Notes: generated by a model not told the origin, from the letters alone. Shown: positions 1-6,121, counted from the stretch's first letter. The stretch is 6,254 bases of DNA from Spirochaetia bacterium UBA5550 (GCA_002425885.1 DINC01000309.1:1-6254), one strand, 5' to 3'. Made by a program: numbers and translations.

Positions 1-30
1 ATATAATGATTAACTTAAAAATCATTATAT
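1..30. repeat. Perfect 11-bp inverted repeat at window edge
   Basis: Positions 1-11 (ATATAATGATT) are the exact reverse complement of positions 20-30, with an 8-base AT-rich spacer. Seen directly. The AATGATT/AATCATT half-sites vaguely resemble Fur-type operators, but the spacing is wider than the classical 19-bp box. It could equally be the terminator hairpin of a gene to the left, although no T-run follows on the plus strand. The repeat may extend beyond the window, so its full length is unknown. Confidence 0.6.
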
Positions 31-118
31 TACCAAAAAAATACAACTAATAGAAGAGGTTTCGTCAAGAAATTTTAAAATATTTAACCTGTGCATAACT
101 TTGAATACCCCTTATTAC

Positions 119-148
119 TTGACAAAAAGTTTTCAGCGGAAATACCAT
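119..148 (+). promoter_or_regulatory. Candidate sigma-70 promoter for ilvE
   Basis: A consensus -35 box TTGACA (119-124) is followed after 18 bases by TACCAT (143-148), which matches the -10 consensus at 4 of 6 positions. This predicts a leader of about 90 bases before ilvE. A perfect TATAAT also occurs at 186-191 but has no recognisable -35 box at normal spacing; it could be a second start site. No leader peptide rich in branched-chain codons and no attenuator hairpin was seen in the leader. Confidence 0.45.
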
Positions 149-243
149 CTATCTGCCGGTAATCCGTAATTATACCCGCATCCAATATAATACTGCAGAT
201 TACAGCAAAACAATATATTTTCTAATTATTCAGGAGATTTCAG

Positions 244-1269
244 ATGAACAGACAGAACATGAATATCGACTGGGCCAACCTTCCATTCGGATACTTTAAG
301 ACAGATTCCAATATCCGCTTCTATCACAGAGACGGTAAATGGTCCACGGGCGAACTGACCTCAGACGAAAACATTTCCATACATATGGCGGCCCCATGCC
401 TGCATTACGGCCAGGAGGCATTTGAGGGGATGAAAGCTTTTGAGACAAAGGATGGCAGGATTGTGATATTCAGGCCGTCTGAAAACTGGAAAAGGCTGCA
501 GAAAACATCCGATCGTATTTTCCTCCCCCCTATGCCGGAGGAGATGTTTGTTGAAGCAGTGAAAAAAGTTGTAGCTGCCAATAAAAAATATGTGCCCCCT
601 TACGGTACAGGTGCAAGTCTCTATATAAGACCCTTTTTAATAGGAGTTGGCGCTAAAGTGGGACTGGGGCCTGCTCCTGAATATATATTTGCAATATTTG
701 TTACTCCGGTGGGGCCATACTATAAAGGGGGTCTCACGCCGGTAAAAGCTATGGTTATTACAGAGTTTGACAGGGCTGCCCCTGACGGCGTGGGGGACTG
801 CAAAGTCGGAGGGAACTATGCGGCAGGCCTTCCGGGCGCTGATCACGCGAAACACCACGGTTACCCTGTGCCGCTCTTCCTTGATCCTAAAGAGAAAAAG
901 TATGTTGATGAATTCGGTACATCAAATTTCATAGCAATCAAAGGGGATACTTATTTTACACCAAGCTCAAAAAGCATTCTCCCGAGCATTACCAATGACA
1001 GCCTGAGAATTATTGCCGCAGACCTCGGAATGAAGATTGAACGGAGGCCCATATCCATTGATGAAGTCTCTTCCTTTGATGAGGTGGGTGCGGTGGGCAC
1101 AGCAGCAGTTATTACACCTATTTGCGGAATTAATTACAACGGGAAGGAGATGATCTTCGGCCCGGAAGATAAGGCAGGCCCGGTTATAACAAAACTCTAC
1201 CAGAATCTTACAGGTATTCAGTATGGAGAACTGGAGGACAAATTCAACTGGCTGGAGGAAGTCAGGTAA
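244..1269 (+). CDS. ilvE: Branched-chain amino acid aminotransferase
   Basis: This is a PLP-dependent fold-type IV aminotransferase that interconverts leucine, isoleucine and valine with their 2-oxo acids using 2-oxoglutarate/glutamate, the last step of branched-chain amino acid synthesis, in the cytoplasm. The 341 residues are full length for the larger BCAT type. Visible landmarks are LHYGQEAFEG (53-62), the GDCKVGGNYA block with the Schiff-base lysine K187, the DEFGTSNF block (222-229) whose E223 should contact the PLP ring nitrogen, and the phosphate-binding GTAAVITPI segment (285-293). The redox CxxC of mammalian enzymes is absent. The start is supported by AGGAG at 232-236, seven bases before ATG 244; a second ATG at 259 has no such site. 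It stands alone here, with no other ilv/leu genes in the window, and converges on the MshEN gene. The family assignment is secure; the physiological direction (synthesis or degradation) is inferred. Confidence 0.96.
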   Translation: MNRQNMNIDWANLPFGYFKTDSNIRFYHRDGKWSTGELTSDENISIHMAAPCLHYGQEAFEGMKAFETKDGRIVIFRPSENWKRLQKTSDRIFLPPMPEEMFVEAVKKVVAANKKYVPPYGTGASLYIRPFLIGVGAKVGLGPAPEYIFAIFVTPVGPYYKGGLTPVKAMVITEFDRAAPDGVGDCKVGGNYAAGLPGADHAKHHGYPVPLFLDPKEKKYVDEFGTSNFIAIKGDTYFTPSSKSILPSITNDSLRIIAADLGMKIERRPISIDEVSSFDEVGAVGTAAVITPICGINYNGKEMIFGPEDKAGPVITKLYQNLTGIQYGELEDKFNWLEEVR

Positions 1270-1279
1270 GCGGGTATAA

Positions 1280-1322
1280 GGAGAGGACGCGGAAAATCCA
1301 GGCGGATCACCGCATCCTCTCC
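1280..1322. terminator. Hairpin between convergent ilvE and MshEN genes
   Basis: GGAGAGGACGCGG (1280-1292) pairs with CCGCATCCTCTCC (1310-1322), a 13-bp stem with a single C/A mismatch. The apex adds a second small stem (1296-1299 with 1304-1307). It begins 11 bases after the ilvE stop and ends 11 bases before the stop-codon end of the opposing gene, so it probably serves as a bidirectional terminator or 3' end stabiliser. Neither strand shows a convincing U-run, so it is not a textbook intrinsic terminator. Confidence 0.6.
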
Positions 1323-1332
1323 AATAGTATTA

Positions 1333-1530
1333 TCACTCCGAATTAGCTACAATTTTAGCCTGCATTGCCAGATATTCAACAAGTTTCTGTTCCGAAATAA
1401 TCCCCTGCGAAACAAGGATGATGCCGATAAGCCCCCCTTCGCTATGCTGAACTTCAAGAGCCTTGTTAAGCTGCTCCTGAGTTATTACTCCGTTTTCAAC
1501 AAGCATTTCACCGAGCAGTGGTTTTGCCAT
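1333..1530 (-). CDS. Stand-alone MshEN-domain mini-protein
   Basis: This 65-residue protein consists almost entirely of the domain found at the N terminus of type II secretion and type IV pilus ATPases (GspE/PilB/MshE; MshEN, T2SSE_N). Two 24-residue repeats are visible, L5-Q28 and L34-Q57, separated by exactly five residues, each with the G-x2-L-x3-G-x6-L-x3-L-x2-Q pattern (G7, L10, G14, L21, L25, Q28; G36, L39, G43, L50, L54, Q57). In MshE this tandem motif binds cyclic di-GMP. Here the arginine that normally opens each motif (RLG) is leucine in both copies, so ligand binding is doubtful. There is no ATPase domain, signal peptide or membrane segment. A strong ribosome site (GGAGGG) precedes the ATG. 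It lies 105 bases downstream of glpK on the same strand and has its own promoter candidate, so co-function with glpK is not implied. Possible roles are a small c-di-GMP sensor or a protein-interaction module; both are inference. Confidence 0.85.
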   Translation of the reverse strand: MAKPLLGEMLVENGVITQEQLNKALEVQHSEGGLIGIILVSQGIISEQKLVEYLAMQAKIVANSE

Positions 1531-1558
1531 CTTACCCTCCGGTATCTATATTTATACA

Positions 1559-1573
1559 TTCACTGGAAGTGAA
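1559..1573. repeat. 15-bp palindrome in the MshEN gene leader
   Basis: TTCACT-GGA-AGTGAA is a perfect 6-bp inverted repeat with a 3-base centre. It lies between the promoter candidate and the ribosome site of the MshEN gene, in the predicted 5' leader. The compact symmetry suits a dimeric repressor site, but a short palindrome of this size can occur by chance. Confidence 0.4.
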
Positions 1574-1590
1574 GTTATATCCTGAATCAT

Positions 1591-1618
1591 AATATATAAA
1601 TCATGTGTATAAAATCAA
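1591..1618 (-). promoter_or_regulatory. Candidate promoter for the MshEN gene
   Basis: On the minus strand, TTGATT (1618-1613) is followed after 16 bases by TATATT (1596-1591), matching the -10 consensus at 5 of 6 positions. It lies inside the 105-base gap after glpK, and I see no clear terminator hairpin behind the glpK stop, so the small gene may be transcribed both from here and by readthrough from glpK. Confidence 0.4.
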
Positions 1619-1635
1619 GTTAAAAGGGGCAATTT

Positions 1636-3126
1636 TTATAACAGCCTTGCAACTGTTTTTTTCCAGAGTTCAACCTGTTTTGACCTTTCATTGCTGTTCA
1701 TAACAGGTTCAAATCTCCTGGAAATTCTGTTTTCCGAGGCTATCTCATCAATACCGTTATATAAACCCGCTGAAACACCCGCAAGGTATGCAGCTCCCAG
1801 AGCTGTGGATTCCCTTATTTCAGGGAGGAGCACAGGGACTCCAAGTATATCTGACTGAAACTGCATCAGGAACTTATTTTCAGTTGCGCCGCCATCAACA
1901 CGTAGATCCTTTATCTTTTTCCCTGTATCCTGCTCCATGGCATGGATTACATCAAGAGACTGGAACGCAATAGATTTAAGCGCGGCACGGACAATCTGCT
2001 CCCTGGTTGTATCCCTGGTGAGCCCGAAAATAGCGCCACGGGCATCCATCTTCCAGTAGGGGGCACCGAGCCCCACAAATGCAGGGACAAATACAACTTC
2101 ATCCTCCTTATTAAACTGGGATGATGCTATCCCCTCAGATTCAGTTGCACTGTCAAAAAAATGCATGTAATCCCTGAGCCACTGCATAACAGCTCCGCCT
2201 ATAAAAACAGAACCCTCAAGAGCGTAAACCGGATTCCCGTTATTGTCAGGCGTAAGCGTTGTGAGTAGCCCGTTTGTTGATATGGTGAAATCCTCCCCGT
2301 TGTTGAGCAGCATAAAGCACCCCGTACCGTATGTGTTTTTTGCTCTGCCGGGGGAGATGCAGTTCTGCCCCACCATTGCAGCCTGCTGATCGCCTGCTAT
2401 TCCTCCGATTGGGATTCCGTCCGGCAGCCCGGGGCAGCCCTGAGTGCTCCCGTAAGCATAGGCAGAAGGATAAACACCGGGGAGTATATTCATAGGTATT
2501 CCCAGAATTTCACAGAGTTCCTCTGACCATTTCTTCTCCCTTATATCAAAAATCAGTGTGCGTGAAGCATTGGTAAAGTCAGTTGCATGAACCTTCCCAC
2601 CTGTGAGCTTCCAGAGTATCCATGTATCGATAGTACCGAACCTGAGCCTGCCGCTTTTTGCCATTGGCCTTGCCTCAAGCACATTATCAAAGAGCCATTT
2701 GACTTTTGTACCTGAAAAATACGCGTCAACCACAAGGCCGGTCTTCTCCCTGAATTTATTCTCGTATCCGAGTTCTTTAAGCTGATTGCATATATCTGAA
2801 GTCCTGCGGCACTGCCATACTATGGCCTTATGAATGGGGCGCCCGGTTTCAGAATCCCACAGGAGTGATGTCTCCCTCTGGTTAGTTATTCCAATTGAAA
2901 TGGCTGAAGCCGGGTTGAGGTTCCCTCTATTGATTGCTTCAGGTATAAGTTTTGTAACAGACCCCCATATTTCCAGCGCATCATGCTCCACCCATCCCGA
3001 CTTCGGGAAATACTGAGGGAACTCGCTGTAAGCACTTGATATCACTTTCCCTTTCTCGTCGAAGCAGAAAACTCTATTCCCTGTGGTTCCAAGATCAATC
3101 GAGATGATATATTTTTTATCTTCCAT
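1636..3126 (-). CDS. glpK: Glycerol kinase
   Basis: A cytoplasmic FGGY-family kinase that converts glycerol and ATP to sn-glycerol 3-phosphate, feeding glycolysis or phospholipid synthesis. The 496 residues are full length. Visible landmarks are the first phosphate loop DLGTTGNR (11-18), the glycerol-contacting NQRET (R84, E85), FGGY signature 1 from Y136 to N148 (YFSGTKVKWLFDN), the catalytic aspartate D246 in AGDQQAAM, NTYGTGCF (264-271), and the ATP-site DGGATENKFLMQ segment (411-422). The loop differs from the common DQGTTSSR form and resembles the DLGTTGNR type I recall from cyanobacteria. The histidine just before GIAGDQQAA that HPr phosphorylates in Gram-positive enzymes is not apparent, arguing against that control. 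In FGGY signature 2 the final acidic residue is replaced by K384. The start is supported by a GGGGG(A) ribosome site. No glpF or glpD is adjacent. Another FGGY substrate is unlikely given the strong glycerol-kinase motifs. Confidence 0.96.
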   Translation of the reverse strand: MEDKKYIISIDLGTTGNRVFCFDEKGKVISSAYSEFPQYFPKSGWVEHDALEIWGSVTKLIPEAINRGNLNPASAISIGITNQRETSLLWDSETGRPIHKAIVWQCRRTSDICNQLKELGYENKFREKTGLVVDAYFSGTKVKWLFDNVLEARPMAKSGRLRFGTIDTWILWKLTGGKVHATDFTNASRTLIFDIREKKWSEELCEILGIPMNILPGVYPSAYAYGSTQGCPGLPDGIPIGGIAGDQQAAMVGQNCISPGRAKNTYGTGCFMLLNNGEDFTISTNGLLTTLTPDNNGNPVYALEGSVFIGGAVMQWLRDYMHFFDSATESEGIASSQFNKEDEVVFVPAFVGLGAPYWKMDARGAIFGLTRDTTREQIVRAALKSIAFQSLDVIHAMEQDTGKKIKDLRVDGGATENKFLMQFQSDILGVPVLLPEIRESTALGAAYLAGVSAGLYNGIDEIASENRISRRFEPVMNSNERSKQVELWKKTVARLL

Positions 3127-3141
3127 AAATTCCCCCGAAAA

Positions 3142-3161
3142 TTATTCTTCTGAAAGAATAA
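3142..3161. repeat. 8-bp inverted repeat over the glpK -10 region
   Basis: TTATTCTT (3142-3149), a 4-base centre, and AAGAATAA (3154-3161) form a perfect inverted repeat that covers the predicted glpK -10 box and transcription start. The position is typical of an operator for a glycerol- or glycerol-3-phosphate-responsive repressor, but no regulator gene is in the window and the motif does not match a regulator site I recognise. Confidence 0.45.
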
Positions 3162-3184
3162 ACACCTATCCGTTACTGTGTCAA
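3155..3184 (-). promoter_or_regulatory. Candidate promoter for glpK
   Basis: On the minus strand, a consensus TTGACA (3184-3179) is followed after 18 bases by TATTCT (3160-3155), matching the -10 consensus at 4 of 6 positions. This would give a short leader of about 20 bases before the glpK ATG, just long enough for the ribosome site. Inverted repeats overlap both the -35 and -10 boxes, which is consistent with repressor control. Confidence 0.55.
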
Positions 3185-3198
3185 ATATTTAAAGACAC
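3178..3198. repeat. Inverted repeat GTGTC-N11-GACAC at the glpK -35 box
   Basis: GTGTC (3178-3182) and GACAC (3194-3198) form a perfect 5-bp inverted repeat with the palindrome AAATATTT between them. It overlaps the glpK -35 box (3179-3184). It could be an operator half-site pair, possibly acting with the 3142-3161 repeat. The short arms mean a chance origin cannot be excluded. Confidence 0.3.
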
Positions 3199-3223
3199 GG
3201 AGAAAATATCCGCTGTAAAATGT

Positions 3224-3238
3224 TTGACAGTATTGACA
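3224..3238 (+). promoter_or_regulatory. Two overlapping TTGACA boxes upstream of neuB
   Basis: TTGACA occurs at 3224-3229 and again at 3233-3238, upstream of the neuB operon. Only weak -10 candidates follow: TTTTAT at 3249-3254 (19 bases after the first box) and AAATAG at 3257-3262 (18 bases after the second). This is the likely operon promoter region, but the exact start cannot be fixed by eye. Confidence 0.35.
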
Positions 3239-3294
3239 TCATAAAGCTTTTTATTGAAATAGATTAAATTCAATGATGTTAAACAGGAAAAACA

Positions 3295-4326
3295 ATGCTT
3301 GAAACTATATTCGGCGGCAGAAAACCCGTTTTCATAGCTGAGATCGGACTCAATCATAATGGCAATATTGATGCGGCGGAAAAAATGATTGAGAAAGCGG
3401 CTGAATCAGGCGCCCACGCTGTGAAGTTTCAGACATTTCTCCCGGAGTTAATGAATTCACCATTGACTTCTTCACTGATGAATGGCGCAGCGGAACCTGT
3501 TAAAGATTTTTCCATTCAGAATTTCTTCAGGACTTTCGTTTTTTCGAAGGAACAATGGTTACGGCTCAAAAAAAAATCAGAGGAGTGCGGAGTTCTGTTT
3601 TTCTCAGCTCCATTTGATCTCCCTTCTGTTGAACTCCTTGAAAGTATAAATGTTCCGCTTTACAAGATCGCATCTTCTGAAGTTACGAATCCCCCTCTGC
3701 TTAAGAAAGTCGCATCTACAGGGAAACCTGTTATTCTTTCAACCGGGATGAGTTCTGCGGCTGAAATTGACACTGCAATAAGCATTCTGGAAGAGAACGG
3801 CGCAGGAGAAATTGTTCTGCTTCACTGTGTTTCACTCTACCCTCTCGATGATTCCGAGGCTAATCTCAGCAGAATTGTTTCACTGAGGGAGCGTTTCGGC
3901 AGGCCAGTTGGTATATCTGATCACAGCCGTGATTATGCTTCAATAATGATTGCTGCAGCACTTGGAGCAGCAGTTGTTGAAAAACACTTCAAGCTTGCCG
4001 ATGACCATGACTGCCCGGATAAAGATGTTTCACTGTCGCCGGCGCATTTCAGGGAGATGATTACAGCAGCGGAACGCGGCTCATTAATGGCAGGAGACGG
4101 AAAAATTGAACTTTCAGGCAGAGAAACTGAAACTGCACGAGGAGCCAGAAGAAGCCTTTTTGCCGCAAGGGACTTACACGCAGGGAGCATTCTATCTGAA
4201 ACGGACCTCCACTGCCTCCGCCCAGGTACAGGGATACCGGCTTCACGTTTTTATGAATTCACAGGGCGCAAACTGAAAACTGATATTAAAGAAGGCTCGA
4301 TTCTAAAGCCTGAATATTTTTTATAA
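3295..4326 (+). CDS. neuB: NeuB/SpsE-family nonulosonate (sialic acid-like) synthase
   Basis: NeuB-family enzymes condense phosphoenolpyruvate with a six-carbon N-acyl amino sugar to make a nine-carbon acid (N-acetylneuraminic, legionaminic or pseudaminic acid) in the cytoplasm, using a divalent metal. The 343 residues match the family. The N-terminal TIM-barrel shows AEIGLNHNG (15-23) with E16, VKFQTF with K44 and Q46, the SDHS metal histidine H210, and EKHF with H231. Their spacing matches the catalytic residues of Neisseria meningitidis NeuB with constant offsets. From about residue 284 a C-terminal SAF (antifreeze-like) domain follows, with R309 in LRPGTGI at the substrate-contacting position. 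The LLHCVSxYP and PDKDVSL segments look closer to NeuB/LegI than PseI, but the substrate cannot be settled. AGGA lies just upstream of the ATG. First gene of an operon; the next starts 13 bases after its stop. No CMP-sugar synthetase or epimerase is in the window, so partners must be elsewhere. The gene symbol denotes the family only. Confidence 0.9.
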   Translation: MLETIFGGRKPVFIAEIGLNHNGNIDAAEKMIEKAAESGAHAVKFQTFLPELMNSPLTSSLMNGAAEPVKDFSIQNFFRTFVFSKEQWLRLKKKSEECGVLFFSAPFDLPSVELLESINVPLYKIASSEVTNPPLLKKVASTGKPVILSTGMSSAAEIDTAISILEENGAGEIVLLHCVSLYPLDDSEANLSRIVSLRERFGRPVGISDHSRDYASIMIAAALGAAVVEKHFKLADDHDCPDKDVSLSPAHFREMITAAERGSLMAGDGKIELSGRETETARGARRSLFAARDLHAGSILSETDLHCLRPGTGIPASRFYEFTGRKLKTDIKEGSILKPEYFL

Positions 4327-4339
4327 CCGGAGTGTTTAA

Positions 4340-4861
4340 ATGCTTACACGTAAAAGTCTGCTGTTACTGCTCATACCTGCTGTTATTTTTACCCAGTGTA
4401 CTACATGGTACAGGCTCACAAAGAAGGAGAGTAAATACTACACTCCCGCAGAAATGATTATCCTTACAGAAACAACTGCTGCTGCGGATTTCAGATACGG
4501 ATTTGATCCGGACCTTAAACTTGACTACGTATATATGGCGGGGAGCTTTTCCGCTTCAGAAATCGCACTAAAAGAAAAAAAGCTCAGGGACACTCTGCTT
4601 AAATTTAAATCTGAAGAAGTGATTCTGTTCTACGAGAAGATATACAGACTGACGGAAATTCTTACATGGAATATGAATGACTATCGGAAGGATAAGGAGT
4701 GGACTGAAGCCACCATGATTGAAAAATATCTGCTCCCGGATACAAATAAATTCCTCGAAATGCTTGAGAAAAATGTAATTCTTATCGATGTTAAATATAG
4801 AACTACTATAGAAGAGAGGAAAAGGATAATAAAACAAGAGGTCATTGATGATCTCGACTGA
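4340..4861 (+). CDS. Small lipoprotein-like protein of unknown function
   Basis: I do not recognise this 173-residue protein. It begins with MLTRK and a hydrophobic stretch (6-18) ending in IFTQC, so C20 may be lipidated and the protein held in the envelope. The lipobox is poor: Phe at -3 and Gln at -1 instead of Leu and Gly/Ala, so it could instead be an N-terminal membrane anchor. The rest is charged and probably alpha-helical, with Lys/Glu-rich stretches around 72-105 and 118-172, and no catalytic motif visible. CCGGAG precedes the ATG by seven bases. The gene sits 13 bases after neuB, and its last 14 bases overlap the deacetylase start, implying translational coupling and a shared envelope role. 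Function is unknown; a partner or tether for the deacetylase is inference. Confidence 0.75.
   Translation: MLTRKSLLLLLIPAVIFTQCTTWYRLTKKESKYYTPAEMIILTETTAAADFRYGFDPDLKLDYVYMAGSFSASEIALKEKKLRDTLLKFKSEEVILFYEKIYRLTEILTWNMNDYRKDKEWTEATMIEKYLLPDTNKFLEMLEKNVILIDVKYRTTIEERKRIIKQEVIDDLD
4836..4841 (+). promoter_or_regulatory. Ribosome site fixing the deacetylase start
   Basis: AAGAGG lies inside the end of the preceding gene, six bases from ATG 4848 and only three from the in-frame TTG at 4845. The spacing selects the ATG and makes translation dependent on ribosomes finishing the upstream gene. Confidence 0.6.
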
Positions 4862-6074
4862 TATCATCCGGCAGAAAACTGTGATAAAAAATAAATTAAT
4901 ACCGGCTCTACTCTTTGTTATAATCATATTCTCAGCACTTCCTTCTTTCGCGGAGAGAAATGGAGTATATGTTCTATGCTACCATGCTTTTCTTGAAAGA
5001 AAAGATCCCTACTCATTTTCAAACGAACAGTTCAGGGACCAGCTTCATCGGCTTAAAAAAGCAGGATTCACATTCGTCACTTTTGAAGATATGATTAATC
5101 AGAGGATAAGCGGCACAAAAAATATTCTGATTACCATTGATGACGGCAATAAAAGTGTTTACCAGGCATATTATTCGATAATGAAACCTATGGGGATAAA
5201 ACCTGTACTGGGGATATACCCGGCAATAATCGGCAAAGTCCATTATGCCATGAACTGGGACGAGGTTAAACGTCTTGCTGATGACGGCTGTTATATTGCT
5301 TCACACGGATATCACCACATGTACCTCTCAACCAAATACTACGAAAAGGAACCTCAGAGTTTTAAAAAGGAGATATACCTCTCGAAAAAAGTGCTGGAGG
5401 AGAAACTGGGGCGGAAGATTGAACTCATGGTTTATCCTTTTGGCGTTTCAAGCGATATTGCCATATCTGAACTGAAAAACGCAGGCTATAAATACGGAAT
5501 GTCCCTTATACAGAAGATAACAGATATCCCTGTTTCTGAAAGTTTCATGATACCGAGATATATGCTGACAAAACCGAATCAGAAGGGACTTATCGCATAC
5601 TTCGCGCAGAATGCAGAGAAGATGAGTACAGCCTCAAATATGTCGGCTCGTACAACCGAAGTTGCGGCAGTTGACGGCGGGAAAAAGAATTACAAGGTAA
5701 CAATTAATAATTATCCCCAGCAGATCCATAAAATGATAATGAATGATGTTATCTTCATGCCTGATAAAAAAATTGCAGCTAACAAGAACAATCAAAAAAA
5801 GAAAAAAATAACGAAACAGCCAAAATTTAAGCCTTTTGTTCATAAAAACGCGAGCAATGAAAAGGTTCAGAAACATTCTAAAAAGCAGAGCTCTCTAACT
5901 CCTAAAAAAACTGAAGAGAAGGAAACACGCAGGCAGAGCACTCTTTTAAAAGATATAAAAGATGCATTCTTTGCAGTACAGACAAAATTCACATCAATGG
6001 TTTATTCAATAAGAGAGATTACAGCTGATAAAATAGCAGTAATAAAAATCAGAGCATTAGGGCTTTTCAGTTAA
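4848..6074 (+). CDS. Exported NodB-type polysaccharide deacetylase with Lys-rich tail
   Basis: A carbohydrate esterase family 4 (NodB homology) protein, expected to remove acetyl groups from N-acetylated amino sugars of a surface or wall polysaccharide using a bound metal. Numbering is from ATG 4848 (408 residues). The basic N region and hydrophobic core (about 18-34) end in PSFA|ER, a signal peptidase I-like site after A35. VYVLCYHAF (40-48) opens the domain. Motif 1 is TIDDG with D98 and D99; motif 2 is SHGYHH with metal ligands H153 and H157; motif 3 is YPFG (196-199). The catalytic domain ends near 255. About 150 residues follow that are polar and very Lys/Gln/Asn-rich, with no recognised domain, then a more hydrophobic end. 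AAGAGG (4836-4841) is six bases before ATG 4848, favouring it over an in-frame TTG at 4845. The 14-base overlap with the preceding gene indicates coupling. The real substrate (peptidoglycan, exopolysaccharide or a nonulosonate-containing glycan) is not shown. Confidence 0.88.
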   Translation: MISTDIIRQKTVIKNKLIPALLFVIIIFSALPSFAERNGVYVLCYHAFLERKDPYSFSNEQFRDQLHRLKKAGFTFVTFEDMINQRISGTKNILITIDDGNKSVYQAYYSIMKPMGIKPVLGIYPAIIGKVHYAMNWDEVKRLADDGCYIASHGYHHMYLSTKYYEKEPQSFKKEIYLSKKVLEEKLGRKIELMVYPFGVSSDIAISELKNAGYKYGMSLIQKITDIPVSESFMIPRYMLTKPNQKGLIAYFAQNAEKMSTASNMSARTTEVAAVDGGKKNYKVTINNYPQQIHKMIMNDVIFMPDKKIAANKNNQKKKKITKQPKFKPFVHKNASNEKVQKHSKKQSSLTPKKTEEKETRRQSTLLKDIKDAFFAVQTKFTSMVYSIREITADKIAVIKIRALGLFS

Positions 6075-6082
6075 ATAACTGC

Positions 6083-6109
6083 AGGATCAGGAGAGTCTCT
6101 CCTGATCTT
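6083..6109 (+). terminator. Intrinsic terminator of the neuB operon
   Basis: GATCAGGAG (6085-6093), a 5-base loop and CTCCTGATC (6099-6107) form a perfect 9-bp stem that can be extended at its base by a G-U and an A-U pair. A T-rich tract (TTATACACTTTTCCTT) follows. It starts nine bases after the deacetylase stop codon, as expected for the end of the three-gene unit. Confidence 0.75.
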
Positions 6110-6121
6110 ATACACTTTTCC

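Noticed and set aside
1..75. Possible divergent minus-strand promoter (TTGACG with TGTATT) facing left from the ilvE leader
   Set aside because: Only a 4 of 6 match at -10, and the gene it would serve is outside the window; cannot be supported.
90..98. DnaA-box-like TGTGCATAA upstream of ilvE, and TGTGTATAA at 1604-1612
   Set aside because: Each matches the TTATNCACA consensus on the minus strand, but they are single, far apart and without an AT-rich unwinding region or dnaA/dnaN neighbours, so an origin or DnaA regulation is not supported.
637..858. 73-codon minus-strand open frame
   Set aside because: It lies wholly inside ilvE, whose protein is clearly conserved, and has no ribosome site or recognisable product.
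1619..1635. AAAAGGGGCAATTTTT behind the glpK stop as a terminator
   Set aside because: The arms are only four A/T pairs with no GC stem, so no stable hairpin is predicted.
3933..4246. Two overlapping minus-strand open frames
   Set aside because: They are antisense shadows of the neuB coding sequence, with compositionally odd predicted proteins and no ribosome sites.
4568..4927. 119-codon minus-strand open frame
   Set aside because: It covers two plus-strand genes with better evidence (operon spacing, signal sequence, ribosome sites) and encodes a Phe/Ile-rich product typical of antisense of Lys/Glu-rich coding DNA.
5755..5830. A-rich run in the deacetylase tail as a possible frameshift or slippage site
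   Set aside because: The reading frame stays open through to a stop followed directly by a good terminator, so there is no sign of a broken gene or programmed slippage.
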